Part shown: one piece after another, positions 31,922-41,552 of the stretch
How positions within the stretch are numbered: the first letter of the stretch is position 1
Layout of the letters: each line of letters opens with the position of its first letter
Source: Prosthecobacter dejongeii
Lineage (GTDB): Bacteria; Verrucomicrobiota; Verrucomicrobiia; Verrucomicrobiales; Verrucomicrobiaceae
Direction of reading: 5' to 3'
Length of the DNA: 64,000 bases
NCBI RefSeq assembly: GCF_014203045.1
Contig: NZ_JACHIF010000001.1
Span: 992,001-1,056,000 of the forward strand
Translations under genes and position numbers: made by a program
Notes under the pieces: generated by a model
The model's input: only the letters and a program-made list of their open reading frames with translations
Told to the model about the DNA's origin: nothing
The model's database searches: none

Positions 31922-33721
31922 ATGCGAATTTTACCCCTAGCCCTTCTCTTCGCCCCCTGCCTTCAGGCAGCGGACCTGCAAACGGATGTCTGCATTTACG
32001 GCGCCACTCCAGGGGGAGTCGCCGCCGCTCTTTCGGCAGCCAAATCTGGCGCTGAAGTGGTTTTGGTAGAGCCCACCGCACGCCTAGGCGGGCTCCTGAC
32101 CAGCGGGCTTTCCCATACAGATTTTCATTCTTTTGAATCTCTCACTGGCAGCTTTTTGGAATTCAGCCAGCGCGTGAAGGCCCATTACATCAAGACCTAT
32201 GGAGCCGACTCTGAGCAGGTGAAGGCCTGCTTTGAAGGCACCTTTGGCGAGCCGAAGGTGAACCTTTTCATTTTAGAGCAGATGCTGAAGGAGCAAACCC
32301 GCATCACCGTGCATAAACAGGCCGTTTTGACCTCTGTGGATGTGGAAGATGACGCGATCGCTCAGGCGGTATTCACCACCGGTCAGGACACGCTCCAGGT
32401 GAAAGCCAAAGTCTTCATTGATGGCAGTTACGAAGGGGATCTCCTGGCCAATGCCGGGGTGAAATACCATGTCGGCCGCGAAGGGCAGGATCAATATGGA
32501 GAATCCCTGGCACCCGAGAAAGACGATGGTCAACTGCAAGCCTACAACTTCCGCTTTTGTGCCACGGATGACCCGAACAATCGTGTGCCCATCACCGCCC
32601 CCAAGGGCTACCGCCGCGAGGATTTTGTCGCCGTCTTGGACTTCTTAAAACCAGGGAAGATTGATCGCGTTTTTGGTTATCCTTCGCGCTGCATTGTCAA
32701 AGCACAGACGCCTGCTTTGCCGAACCGAAAGTATGACCTCAATGACGTCTCCCGTGGTCTCATTCGTCTTTCCATGCCCGGGCATAACCTAGGCTGGCCG
32801 GAAGGCGATGAAGCGACCCGACAGGCCATCTATGAGGAGCATCTGCGTTACAATGTGGGGCTGCTCTACTTCCTCATCAATGACCCAGCCGTGCCGGAGG
32901 TCATCCAGCAGCCCGCTCGCGAATGGGGCTGGTGCAAAGATGAGTTCACTGAGACCCTGCACCTCCCCCCGCAGCTCTATGTGCGCGAGGCACGCCGCAT
33001 GGTGGGGCAGCATGTTTACACCCAGCAGGACAGTGAACACGCCCCCGGCGACGCCCGCGCCAAGCTGTTTACAGACGCCATCGCCATGGGCGATTATGGC
33101 AACAACTGCCATGGCACCTCCCACGACGGACCCCAGATCGGCGGCAAACACGGGGGGGAAATGTACAATCCCGTGCCGCCTTATCAGATCCCTTATGGGG
33201 CGCTGGTTTCCAAGGAGCGGAACAATCTGCTGGTGCCCGTGGCGGTTTCTTCTTCCCACGTCGGTTTCTGTGCTCTGCGTCTGGAGCCCATCTGGATGTC
33301 TCTCGGCCAAGCGTCCGGACATGCCGCAGCCATCGCAATCCAGACGGGTAAACCCGTGCATGAAATCCAACTCGCAGCCTTACAGGCCCGCCTGCATCAG
33401 GATAAATCCGCTACCGTTTATATTGCCGATGTGCTGCCAGGGCATCCCCAGTTTGAAGCCGTGCAGTGGTGGGGCACAGCTGGTGGACTGCACGGGCTGA
33501 ACCCCATGCCAGACAAACCCGGTCAGCGCGGTAAGAACCTGCACGGCCAATACTTTGAGGCGAATCCTGGCCATGCGGCGGAACTCAGCCGTGCCATGGA
33601 TGAAAGCACGCGCAATCGCTGGCTGAAGCTGGCAGTCAACTTAGGCCTGCCTACCGAAGATTTGGCCAAGGCTGCCACCCGTGGCGAATTCATCCAGACC
33701 GCTTTTGCGAAAAAACGCTGA
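31922..33721 (+). CDS. Exported FAD-dependent oxidoreductase (FAD_oxidored type)
   Basis: The 599-residue protein has a short signal peptide (MRILPLALLFAPCLQA) followed by the FAD-binding start DVCIYGATPGGVAAALSAAKSG and GGLLTSGLSHTD. The family, sometimes annotated as xanthan-lyase-like, is common in Verrucomicrobiota and in Planctomycetota polysaccharide loci. It probably oxidises a carbohydrate outside the cytoplasm. The start ATG at 31922 gives a normal length. The next gene encodes a GT4 glycosyltransferase on the same strand. Confidence 0.85.
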   Translation: MRILPLALLFAPCLQAADLQTDVCIYGATPGGVAAALSAAKSGAEVVLVEPTARLGGLLTSGLSHTDFHSFESLTGSFLEFSQRVKAHYIKTYGADSEQVKACFEGTFGEPKVNLFILEQMLKEQTRITVHKQAVLTSVDVEDDAIAQAVFTTGQDTLQVKAKVFIDGSYEGDLLANAGVKYHVGREGQDQYGESLAPEKDDGQLQAYNFRFCATDDPNNRVPITAPKGYRREDFVAVLDFLKPGKIDRVFGYPSRCIVKAQTPALPNRKYDLNDVSRGLIRLSMPGHNLGWPEGDEATRQAIYEEHLRYNVGLLYFLINDPAVPEVIQQPAREWGWCKDEFTETLHLPPQLYVREARRMVGQHVYTQQDSEHAPGDARAKLFTDAIAMGDYGNNCHGTSHDGPQIGGKHGGEMYNPVPPYQIPYGALVSKERNNLLVPVAVSSSHVGFCALRLEPIWMSLGQASGHAAAIAIQTGKPVHEIQLAALQARLHQDKSATVYIADVLPGHPQFEAVQWWGTAGGLHGLNPMPDKPGQRGKNLHGQYFEANPGHAAELSRAMDESTRNRWLKLAVNLGLPTEDLAKAATRGEFIQTAFAKKR

Positions 33722-33779
33722 GATGCCCCGGGCCGCGACTATCGCTTGACGTGTCCTTTCACAGAGCCATCGAAAGAGC

Positions 33780-34895
33780 ATGCCCACCCAGCCTGCCCTC
33801 AACCGCCGCATCCTGCACACCGAATGGTCCCTCGGTTGGGGAGGGCAGGAGATCCGCATCCTGCGTGAGATGGAGGCTTTCCGGGCACGCGGCTGGCACA
33901 TGCAGCTCGTTTGTCGTGAGGCGTCCACCATCTCAAAACGCGCTATCGAGTCCGGCTTTCAAGTTTCGCATCTCCCTTTCAAGTCCGCCTTCCATTTACC
34001 CACGGTGTTTGGCCTCGCCCAACTGATCCGCCGTGAGCGCATTGACCTCGTCCACACCCACAGTTCTGTGGATGGCTGGGTGGGTGGCATGGGGGCCAAA
34101 CTGGCCGGCGTGCCCATGGTGCGCAGCCGCCACCTTTCCTCCCCCGTGCGCCGGGGGCTGAATTCCAAGATCGTCTATGACCTGCTCCCAGAGGCCGTGA
34201 TTTCCAGTGGGCGACACATTCGGGATCATTTGGTCCAGGATGGCGGCTGCCATCCCGAGCGGCAGTACTCCGTGCCAGCCGGGGCAGATACTAGCATCTT
34301 CCACCCAGGTGTCTCTGTGGATGGGCTGCGCGCATCTTTCGGCTTTGCAGAGACGGATCAGATCATCGGCATCGTGGCTGTGCTGCGTAGCTGGAAGGGA
34401 CATGAGATCCTGCTGGAGGCCTTCATGACCCTAGCTAAAGAAATGCCCCAGGCGCGTTTGCTCATCGTGGGGGAGGGACCGCAGCGGCCCACCCTGCAAA
34501 GGCGCATCCAGGAAGCCGGCCTGGAAGGCCGGGCCGTCCTCACCGGGCACCGGACAGATGTGGCGAATGTCATGAAAATCATGAACGTGTGCGTGCTGCC
34601 TTCGCTGAAAAATGAAGCCACCTCCCAGGTGCTGCCCCAGGCCATGCTGGTGGGCACACCTGTGGTTTCCTCTTCCGCCGGCGGGCTGACAGAGGTGGTG
34701 GCAGATGGCGTCTGGGGTCGTGTAGTCCCCCCAGGAGATGTGCCCGCGCTGGCGCAGGCCCTCCGCGAGGTGTTTGCCCAGCCCGAGTTAACTCAAAAAA
34801 TGGCCCTCAGAGCCCGCGAGCATGCCCTGGAGGAACTGACTTTCGAGACACAGATCGACCGAACGGAAGCCGTGTATCGCAAGCTTTTAAGTTAG
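33780..34895 (+). CDS. GT4-family glycosyltransferase
   Basis: The 371-residue GT-B protein begins with LHTEWSLGWGGQEIRIL, a typical acceptor-side Gly-rich loop, and has GIVAVLRSWKGHEILLEAF and VGEGPQRP of the donor domain. The usual E-x7-E motif reads E-x7-Q here (NEATSQVLPQAM), a conservative change seen in some members. It should add a sugar from a nucleotide sugar to a growing lipopolysaccharide or exopolysaccharide on the cytoplasmic side. It is the first of a loose set of polysaccharide genes up to 44.3 kb. Confidence 0.87.
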   Translation: MPTQPALNRRILHTEWSLGWGGQEIRILREMEAFRARGWHMQLVCREASTISKRAIESGFQVSHLPFKSAFHLPTVFGLAQLIRRERIDLVHTHSSVDGWVGGMGAKLAGVPMVRSRHLSSPVRRGLNSKIVYDLLPEAVISSGRHIRDHLVQDGGCHPERQYSVPAGADTSIFHPGVSVDGLRASFGFAETDQIIGIVAVLRSWKGHEILLEAFMTLAKEMPQARLLIVGEGPQRPTLQRRIQEAGLEGRAVLTGHRTDVANVMKIMNVCVLPSLKNEATSQVLPQAMLVGTPVVSSSAGGLTEVVADGVWGRVVPPGDVPALAQALREVFAQPELTQKMALRAREHALEELTFETQIDRTEAVYRKLLS

Positions 34896-34945
34896 GCCGT
34901 TTTCAAAAAGACTGCCCGATTAATAAACTTCTCTCTCTTTCTCAC

Positions 34946-36340
34946 TCAAGAAGCACCAGCGCCACGCAGGACAGCCGGGAGGGTGCGGAGCAGGATCGTC
35001 AAATCCAGCCACAGAGACCAATTATCAATGTATTGAAGATCCAGGGCGACCCAGTCTTCAAAATTCCGGATGCCATTGCGGCCTGCGACTTGCCACAGGC
35101 AGGTGAGGCCAGGCTTCACGCTCAGGCGGCGGCGCTGAGCGTGTTTTTCGATCTTCTCGATCTCGTAAACTGGCAGCGGCCGCGGCCCGACCAGGCTCAT
35201 TTCCCCCCGCAAGACGTTGATCAACTGCGGCAGCTCATCAATGCTCATGCGTCGAAGCCAGCGGCCGAAGGGGAAGATGCGCGGATCGGCAGTGATTTTA
35301 AAAACCGGGCCGGTCATTTCATTCGCCGCTTCCAGCTCAGCGCGGCGTGCCTCAGCATCGGCATGCATGGTGCGGAATTTCCACATGCTGAAGGCTTTAC
35401 CGTAGTGGCCACTGCGTTCCTGACGGAAAAAGATGGGCCCTGAAGAGGAGAGACGTATGCCGATCATGGCCACGAGCCAAAGGGGCAACGTCAGTAGCAA
35501 CAGCACGGCTGCGCCCACACGATCCACAATTTCCTTGAACCATAGGGCCCAGGACACTTGGGGCGTGCTGTGGAAGACCAGCATGAGCCGACCACCGAGG
35601 ACATCAAAGGTGGGACGGGCGATGGCGGTCTGGAAGAAATCCGCAGCGATCCAGGCCTCGACCCCCTCAGTTTCGCAGGCCTGCACGGCCTCTTCGATCT
35701 TGCTAAAATGCACGTGCTGAGCGGCAAAAATCACCCGCGCTACGGAATGCTGGTGCATTTCCGCCACGAGGTCACTCACAGGTCGCAGCGTGATGTCAAT
35801 AAGCGCACAGATCTCCAAACTGGCGCGTTGCTCCGCTGGCAGCCGTTCGACAAAATCCTGCATGTCTGACTTGAGACCCGCCAAGAGCACTTTTTCACGC
35901 CCCTTGCCTGAGGCGATGCGGTGACGCAGCTTGCTCTTTTGGACTGTCTCCCGGATGAGCAAAGCAAAGCCAGCCAGCGCGACGGCCAGGATGACCACCG
36001 AGCGGCTGGGCACCTCCCACTTCATGAAAACGACCAAAGCGCCGACCACCATGCCGATGATGACCAGCCCCTCGCCCAACTGCCGGAGGCTCTGCGCGGG
36101 GGATTTGTGATAAAGATTGGAGTAAAATCCCCGAGCCTCCAGCACCAGGGGCGTGAACGGACCCACCACGGCCATGATCCAGTAGAGTTTCTCCATGGGT
36201 GGAATTTCCACCAAGTCAGGCCAAACATGGGCAAGAACGGTGGACCGGAGAAAGTATGCGAGCCATAGGCAGAAGATCAGCAAAGCGCTGTCTAGCAACT
36301 GCGTGAGCTGCAAATTGATTTCCTGTCGGCGGCCAATCAT
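34946..36340 (-). CDS. Polyprenyl-phosphate sugar-phosphate transferase (exopolysaccharide initiation)
   Basis: The 464-residue protein has about four N-terminal transmembrane segments, a central Rossmann-like cytoplasmic part and a C-terminal bacterial sugar transferase domain (SGPIFFRQERSG, MWKFRTMHADAE, DELPQLINVLRGEMSLVGPRP). It starts glycan assembly by moving a sugar-1-phosphate to undecaprenyl phosphate. The layout is that of WbaP/EpsB-type enzymes. It diverges from aroD across a 64-base AT-rich gap. Enzymes of this kind often sit near exosortase loci, and a PEP-CTERM protein is encoded at 52006, but no exosortase is visible. Confidence 0.9.
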   Translation of the reverse strand: MIGRRQEINLQLTQLLDSALLIFCLWLAYFLRSTVLAHVWPDLVEIPPMEKLYWIMAVVGPFTPLVLEARGFYSNLYHKSPAQSLRQLGEGLVIIGMVVGALVVFMKWEVPSRSVVILAVALAGFALLIRETVQKSKLRHRIASGKGREKVLLAGLKSDMQDFVERLPAEQRASLEICALIDITLRPVSDLVAEMHQHSVARVIFAAQHVHFSKIEEAVQACETEGVEAWIAADFFQTAIARPTFDVLGGRLMLVFHSTPQVSWALWFKEIVDRVGAAVLLLLTLPLWLVAMIGIRLSSSGPIFFRQERSGHYGKAFSMWKFRTMHADAEARRAELEAANEMTGPVFKITADPRIFPFGRWLRRMSIDELPQLINVLRGEMSLVGPRPLPVYEIEKIEKHAQRRRLSVKPGLTCLWQVAGRNGIRNFEDWVALDLQYIDNWSLWLDLTILLRTLPAVLRGAGAS

Positions 36341-36404
36341 AATCTGAGTATTACTATCCTACGCGATTACTTTAATTCTATTAAAATTATAACAAACCTA
36401 GCGA
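36341..36404. promoter_or_regulatory. AT-rich divergent promoter region
   Basis: The 64 bases between the divergent sugar transferase and aroD genes are much richer in A and T than their surroundings (TTTAATTCTATTAAAATTATAA at its centre). TATAAC at 36388-36393 could be a -10 for aroD, giving a very short leader. Individual boxes cannot be assigned with certainty. Confidence 0.45.
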
Positions 36405-37115
36405 ATGCCTCAACTTCTTTCCTCCAGTAACCTGCTCCTGTCTTCGCGCCCGCTGACAGTCGGGGTCATTCCAGATCTTAATACCCTGCAGCTTTGGGCC
36501 GGCCTTTCCCCTGCGCAGCGGGAGTTATCCTGTGACGTCATCGAGCTACGTCTTGATACCCTCAAAACTCCAGCCGCAGACATCCGCACTGCCCTAGCGG
36601 GAAATGCCATCCCCGTCCTATTGACCGCCCGTCATCCTGCGGAAGGTGGGCAGGGCACTGAGGCCGCCGCAGGCCGGATTGCCCTGCTGGAGCCGCTGCT
36701 GGACCTGGCCACCCTGGTGGACATAGAGCTACGCAGCGCCATGGACATGCGCCCTCTTGTGCAGAAGGCCCAAGGCATGGGCGTGCGGGTCATCGGCTCC
36801 TTCCATGATTTCCAGGCAACTCCTGGGGAGGAAGTCCTGCGTGGAGCCATCAACTTTGCCCAGCCAGCCGGGCTGGATGCCGTGAAGCTGGCCACATTTC
36901 TGAATAAATCCGAAGATCTAAACCGTTTGATCACCCTCACCTCTGAGGTGCATCGGCTGCGACTTTCCAGCATGGGCATGGGTCCTTTAGGGCGAGTCTC
37001 GCGGTTGGTCCTTGCAAAGTGTGGCAGCCTGCTCAACTACGGCTATCTTGGCGAGGCGAATGCTCCTGGGCAGTGGCCTGCCGCTCGGTTGAAGGAACTC
37101 CTGGCTGAACTGTGA
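36405..37115 (+). CDS. aroD: 3-dehydroquinate dehydratase, type I
   Basis: The 236-residue TIM barrel converts 3-dehydroquinate to 3-dehydroshikimate in the aromatic amino-acid pathway through a Schiff base. The catalytic His is in GSFHDF and the Schiff-base Lys in LDAVKLATFL; EIDLR-like VIELRLD and SSMGMGPLGRVSR near the C-terminus match the type I family. The start ATG 36405 gives a normal length. Only one base separates it from the D,D-carboxypeptidase gene, so the two are co-transcribed despite unrelated functions. Confidence 0.9.
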   Translation: MPQLLSSSNLLLSSRPLTVGVIPDLNTLQLWAGLSPAQRELSCDVIELRLDTLKTPAADIRTALAGNAIPVLLTARHPAEGGQGTEAAAGRIALLEPLLDLATLVDIELRSAMDMRPLVQKAQGMGVRVIGSFHDFQATPGEEVLRGAINFAQPAGLDAVKLATFLNKSEDLNRLITLTSEVHRLRLSSMGMGPLGRVSRLVLAKCGSLLNYGYLGEANAPGQWPAARLKELLAEL

Positions 37116-37116
37116 T

Positions 37117-38166
37117 ATGACCACTTTCCACAAAACCACCGCTCACCGCTGGCTCTCTCTCCTGGCGCTGCTGCCCCTCACTGGCTGCGAAGACCCACAA
37201 CGCGAACTGAAAATCCAGTGGCGTGAGGATGAGGTCAATAAAAAGGAGGCCGCCATCATTCAGCGTGAGCTGGCCCTTTCTAAGGACAAGCAGGTGGTGG
37301 AAAGCTCCCGCCTAGACCTCCTGGCGAAAGAAAAGAGTGTGGCCATTTTGCAAAAGCAACTGGCCCAAGAAGTGGAGAAAACCAAACGCGTGCGCCGTGA
37401 GGTGGAGATCCGCGAGCTGCGGGGCCCCATCCCTCAGGTGAGTGCCGACCGCGTCATCGTGGTGGATACCGCGTCTGATGAGGTCCTTTTTGAAAAAAAT
37501 CCAGACAAGCGCGGTGCCATCGCCAGCACCACCAAGTTGCTCACCGCCTTGCTTGTGGTCGAAGCCGGAGACCTGGACAAGATCGTCACCGTCGAACTGA
37601 GTGATACCCAGTGCTCCCCCGTGCGCCTTGGTCTGAAGGTGGGGGAACAATTCACCCGCCGCCAGTTGCTCACCGCCATGTTGGTGAAAAGCTCCAACGA
37701 CATCGCCCAGGCTCTGGCCCGGGACAATGCAGGCAGCGTGGAAGCCTTTGCCGCCAAAATGAACGAGCGCTGCTTGGCTCTCGGCCTTCAAGACAGCCAC
37801 TACGTGAATCCTCACGGCCTGCCTTCCCGCAATGATGACGAGCCCTTTAGCACGGCTCGGGATCTAAGCCGCATCGCCAAAGCCTGCGATGGAAAGCCGG
37901 AAATCCGTGAGATCGTCAAACTGCAAAAGTACACCTTCAAATGGCCGAGTGGTAAAGTGACGGAACTTTCCAATACGAACCGTGTGCTGCGCAGTGCAGG
38001 CTACTGCGATGGCATGAAAACAGGCTACACCGATGCCGCCGGTTACTGCCTGGTAGCCAGTGGCGAGCGGAATGGCCGCCGCCGCATCGTCGTCGTTCTC
38101 AATGATACCGAAGGCGGTGTCTGGAAAGATGCGCAGGCCCTCCTCGACTGGGCACTGAAGGCCTAA
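37117..38166 (+). CDS. D-alanyl-D-alanine carboxypeptidase lipoprotein
   Basis: The 349-residue serine hydrolase has the penicillin-binding-protein motifs STTK at 137-140, SSN at 192-194 and KTG in GMKTGYTDAAG. It trims peptidoglycan stem peptides or, as in this family, acts as a DacA/PBP5-like enzyme. The N-terminus has a lipobox (PLTGC, Cys24), followed by an Arg/Glu/Lys-rich coiled coil of about 70 residues (30-100) that would hold the catalytic domain away from the membrane. It lies one base after aroD and 18 bases before a methyltransferase gene. Confidence 0.9.
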   Translation: MTTFHKTTAHRWLSLLALLPLTGCEDPQRELKIQWREDEVNKKEAAIIQRELALSKDKQVVESSRLDLLAKEKSVAILQKQLAQEVEKTKRVRREVEIRELRGPIPQVSADRVIVVDTASDEVLFEKNPDKRGAIASTTKLLTALLVVEAGDLDKIVTVELSDTQCSPVRLGLKVGEQFTRRQLLTAMLVKSSNDIAQALARDNAGSVEAFAAKMNERCLALGLQDSHYVNPHGLPSRNDDEPFSTARDLSRIAKACDGKPEIREIVKLQKYTFKWPSGKVTELSNTNRVLRSAGYCDGMKTGYTDAAGYCLVASGERNGRRRIVVVLNDTEGGVWKDAQALLDWALKA

Positions 38167-38184
38167 ACCCAAGATCTCTCCCCC

Positions 38185-38883
38185 ATGCCTGACTCTCCTG
38201 CTGCTGAATTTGATGCCTACGCAGGCGACTATGATGCCGCCATCAATCGCGGGTTAAAATTTACTGGTGAGACGAAAGAGTACTTTGCGGAAACGCGCAT
38301 GCGCTGGCTGAAGGATCGGCTGGGTGCCCAAGGTGCACATCCGCGCACTTGCCTGGACTTTGGCTGTGGCACGGGGACCTCAGCCTCTCTACTGATGGAG
38401 GGGCTGCATCTGGAGCAATACATCGGCTTTGATCCCTCCAGTGAATCCGTGGCCGAGGCCATCAAGGATCACCCTCATGGCAACTACTCCTTCGTTCACG
38501 AGGCGGATCTGCTGCCCCGGAATCACTTTGACCTGGCTTTCTGCAACGGTGTGTTTCACCACATCCCCGTTGCTGCCCGGGCGGAAGCTTTTCAGCGCGT
38601 GTATGCAAGCGTGAAACCCGGGGGCTGGTTTGCCTTTTGGGAAAACAATAAGTGGAATCCCATCGTGCATCTATTGATGAGCCGTGTGCCCTTTGATCGG
38701 GATGCCATCATGCTCTTTCCCGCAGAGGCAGCCGGGCAGATGAAAACGGCCGGATTCCGCATCGTGCTGCGAGATTACCTGTTTGTTTTTCCGGCGAGCT
38801 TGAAGGCCCTGCGTCCTCTGGAGCCCACGCTGTGCAAGCTGCCGCTGGGAGGCCAGTACTTGGTTTTGGCTCGAAAGGATTGA
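38185..38883 (+). CDS. Class I SAM-dependent methyltransferase
   Basis: The 232-residue protein has the SAM-binding motif I CLDFGCGTGTS (near 54-64), an FDPSSESV acidic strand and HFDLAFCNGVFHHI as motif IV. It should methylate a small molecule or a lipid/sugar acceptor. It is encoded between a carboxypeptidase lipoprotein and a GT2 glycosyltransferase with 4-18 base gaps, so methylation of a cell-envelope glycan is a reasonable inference. No membrane segment is present. Confidence 0.85.
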   Translation: MPDSPAAEFDAYAGDYDAAINRGLKFTGETKEYFAETRMRWLKDRLGAQGAHPRTCLDFGCGTGTSASLLMEGLHLEQYIGFDPSSESVAEAIKDHPHGNYSFVHEADLLPRNHFDLAFCNGVFHHIPVAARAEAFQRVYASVKPGGWFAFWENNKWNPIVHLLMSRVPFDRDAIMLFPAEAAGQMKTAGFRIVLRDYLFVFPASLKALRPLEPTLCKLPLGGQYLVLARKD

Positions 38884-38887
38884 GCTC

Positions 38888-40033
38888 ATGTGGCTGCTGC
38901 TCCTGCTGACCTGCCTGCTATTGATCGCCTATGCGCATGCGGGTTACCCGCTGTGGATGGCGCTGCTGGCCCGCCTGAGGCCAAAGCAGGTCAAGACCGA
39001 TGGAACCTTGCCCGCAGGCATGAGCGTGGTGATGAGCGTGTACAATGCGGAATCCCGGATCCAGGAACGACTGCGCAACCTGTTAGGCTGCGAATGGCCA
39101 GGAGAGCTGGAGATCGTCGTTTTTTGTGATGGCTGCACCGATGCTACGGCAGAAAAAGTGGCAGAGCTAGCAGACACTCGAGTGCGTGTGATGAGCCACC
39201 CCCAGCAGCGTGGTAAAGCGACCGCTCTGAATGAAGCCCTGCCTACCTGCCGATATCCAGTAGTCGTTCTCTGCGATGCGCGACAGGATTTCCACCCGCA
39301 GGCCTTGATGGAACTGACGCAGCCCTTTGCGGATGCAGAGGTGGGCGCCGTCAGCGGGCTTTTGGAAATCGCTGCTTCCGCTTCAGGCAGTGGCCAGGGC
39401 GTGGATCTTTACTGGAAAATCGAACGCAAACTGCGCGAGTGGGAGGGGCGGTACGATTCGGTGATCGGCTGCACCGGGGCGATCTATGCCATCCGTCGTC
39501 AGCTTTTTCAGCCGCTGCACCCCGCCACCATTTTGGATGATGTGGTGGTGCCCATGCGCATTGCCGTGGCAGGACACCGGGTGCTTTATGCGCCCACCGC
39601 CATTGCTTATGATCCCCAGACGCTGGACCCAGCGCTGGAAAAAAAGCGTAAGCTGCGGACCCTCGCTGGCAATTACCAGATGATGGAACACTTCCCTGGC
39701 TGGATTTTGCCCTGGCGGAATCGCACTTGGTGGCAGCTCATTTCCCACAAGTACCTGCGGCTGGCAGTCCCCTGGCTCATGCTCGCGGTGCTGCTCCTCT
39801 CCGTGCTTGCCCCACCGTCTCCTTGGGTGGTACTGCTGCTGGCGGGCCAAGTCTTCGCCTACGGAGCCGCCACACTGGGGCTGCTTTTCCCCCAGATGAA
39901 GCTGCGGCTCTTTTCCATTCCAGCCGGGTTTTTACTGCTGCAGGTGACCTGCCTGCGCGCGCTGGGTGCTTACTTCAAAGCCCGGCGTGATGCACTCAGC
40001 CTCTGGCAGGCCGCCCCAGTTAAGGCATCTTGA
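38888..40033 (+). CDS. Membrane GT2-family glycosyltransferase
   Basis: The 381-residue protein has an N-terminal transmembrane segment, a GT-A domain (GMSVVMSVYNAE, VFCDGCTDAT, CDARQDFHP, DDVVVPMRIA) and about three C-terminal membrane segments. This layout matches processive or polyprenyl-linked GT2 enzymes such as those of cellulose/hyaluronan-like systems. It should work at the inner membrane on an extracellular glycan. It follows the methyltransferase by four bases. Its 3' end overlaps the converging EEP gene by 14 bases. Confidence 0.87.
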   Translation: MWLLLLLTCLLLIAYAHAGYPLWMALLARLRPKQVKTDGTLPAGMSVVMSVYNAESRIQERLRNLLGCEWPGELEIVVFCDGCTDATAEKVAELADTRVRVMSHPQQRGKATALNEALPTCRYPVVVLCDARQDFHPQALMELTQPFADAEVGAVSGLLEIAASASGSGQGVDLYWKIERKLREWEGRYDSVIGCTGAIYAIRRQLFQPLHPATILDDVVVPMRIAVAGHRVLYAPTAIAYDPQTLDPALEKKRKLRTLAGNYQMMEHFPGWILPWRNRTWWQLISHKYLRLAVPWLMLAVLLLSVLAPPSPWVVLLLAGQVFAYGAATLGLLFPQMKLRLFSIPAGFLLLQVTCLRALGAYFKARRDALSLWQAAPVKAS

Positions 40034-41159
40034 GCGTCACCGTGGTGGTGAGAGCACGGTGCTGAGAACGGCGATCCGCCTCCGTGACGCATTGCTCCAC
40101 CTGCCAGTGACGGCTGGCAAAAACATAATCAATCCGCAGCCAGGGACCACCCATGCTCAAAGGATTGTGAGTGCTACCAGGAAAACTGAGGCCAAAACCC
40201 TGCCCCGCCTCGGCGTGCGAGTCCTGCAACTCCCGCGTGATGAGGCGATGCACGTAACCGACATGTGGCGAGTTAAAATCGCCGGCCAGCAGAGTCGGCA
40301 GGGGGTCTTCACGCACCGCTTTGAGGATGATTTCAGCATCCGCGATCTGGCCATCCCAGAACGTCTGCATTTGCTGCCGCTTACCAGCCCAAGGGGTCCC
40401 TGGAAGCCCAAGGATGCCATACAGGAAACCCCCGCGCACCTGGTGCCCCAGCACTTCACGGGGAGTCTGGAGATGCACACTGTAAAGCGCTATTTTTTGG
40501 CCTTTCCAGTCGATGACAAAGCGCACCGCTTTGGGCGACTGCCCCGGCAGGGCGGGCAACATTTTTTCCTCCAGCACGGGGTAACGGCTGAGCAGTGTGT
40601 GCTCGCCCAAGTTGCGAGTGTGCGGCAGGTCGGCGTAATCTGGATCTGCCGCGTAACCCGCAGCCCGGCCATAGGCTTCTTGCAGGACAATGATGTCCGG
40701 AAGCGTGGCCTCTTTGAAAGGTTTAAGGCTCTGATTCATGTGCTGCCCACGGTTGTAGGTCATCACTTTCAGAGCTGTTTCCCCAGTGAAGGCGTCTTGG
40801 CCTGGCCGCCAGTCTAGAAACCCATAACCGAACCACAGCATCACCCCCAGCAAAAACAGCAGGGCGCGGCGATGCAAAAGCAGAGCGGCGAAGGCGAGCG
40901 GGGGCGCAGGCAGCCACCAGATGGAAGGTGGCAAAAAAATGAGGAAGGCCGTCGTGACATTGCGCTCACCACCCCAACTGAGCGCCTGTGTAACGACAAT
41001 TAACGAAACGATGTAGAGAATGACGCTCCAAAGCGTCAGACGCCGCAACCAGCGCAGGAGAATGGGAAAGCAGCCCTCATTTTCCGATGCCGCGATCATT
41101 GCGCGACCTGTGCGGGCGAGAAGAGTATCCGGGGCGGGGGGGCTCGCTTCAGAATCCAT
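40020..41159 (-). CDS. Membrane-anchored endonuclease/exonuclease/phosphatase (EEP) family protein
   Basis: The 379-residue protein has about three N-terminal transmembrane segments (residues about 33-115) and a C-terminal EEP fold: VMTYNRG, VLQEAYG, LAGDFNSPHVG and YVFASRHWQ with the last His motif in SQHRALTT. Such proteins cleave phosphodiester bonds in nucleic acids, phospholipids or inositol phosphates, here probably outside the cytoplasm. I chose ATG 41159; the longer frame starts at 41207 without membrane sense. Its 3' end overlaps the GT2 gene. Confidence 0.85.
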   Translation of the reverse strand: MDSEASPPAPDTLLARTGRAMIAASENEGCFPILLRWLRRLTLWSVILYIVSLIVVTQALSWGGERNVTTAFLIFLPPSIWWLPAPPLAFAALLLHRRALLFLLGVMLWFGYGFLDWRPGQDAFTGETALKVMTYNRGQHMNQSLKPFKEATLPDIIVLQEAYGRAAGYAADPDYADLPHTRNLGEHTLLSRYPVLEEKMLPALPGQSPKAVRFVIDWKGQKIALYSVHLQTPREVLGHQVRGGFLYGILGLPGTPWAGKRQQMQTFWDGQIADAEIILKAVREDPLPTLLAGDFNSPHVGYVHRLITRELQDSHAEAGQGFGLSFPGSTHNPLSMGGPWLRIDYVFASRHWQVEQCVTEADRRSQHRALTTTVTLKMP

Positions 41160-41210
41160 GGGCAAGTCTTTGTGTGAAACGAAGGGCTGGGGAAAGCCCG
41201 GCCACAAAGC

Positions 41211-41465
41211 TTACTGTGGCTGTCCCACTGGGTTTTTCAGCGGTGGGTCTGGAACGATGATGACAGGATTGTCCACCTCACGAAAGGCAGGGACAAAGGG
41301 CGACTCCACTTTTTCCCAGACGCCAGGACCTTTGCGGGCCGGATCCGTTTCTTTCAAATAAATACCCCAAGTCATGAGCGCCAGAACGGTCATCAGACAA
41401 ATCATCAAAAGGGACTCCAGCATGGTAAAGCCCGATGATGGAGCGCGGACGGCGGTGTGACGCAT
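41211..41465 (-). CDS. Short pseudopilin-like protein
   Basis: The 84-residue product has a class III prepilin signal: GFTMLESLLMICLMTVLALMTWG, with Gly before the cleavage site, Phe+1 and Glu+5. The rest is a short, Pro-rich periplasmic tail. It is far smaller than normal pseudopilins and no secretion or pilus genes lie nearby, so it depends on a prepilin peptidase elsewhere. It is encoded 52 bases upstream of the EEP gene. A role as a minor pilin-like protein is likely. Confidence 0.7.
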   Translation of the reverse strand: MRHTAVRAPSSGFTMLESLLMICLMTVLALMTWGIYLKETDPARKGPGVWEKVESPFVPAFREVDNPVIIVPDPPLKNPVGQPQ

Positions 41466-41552
41466 GAAAGTAGGGATCGGAAAAACGGATCAGGACTATC
41501 AAGTCCTGGGAGCAAGATGTGAGGGTGAGGGGAAGCCGCGGCTGGAATGTTT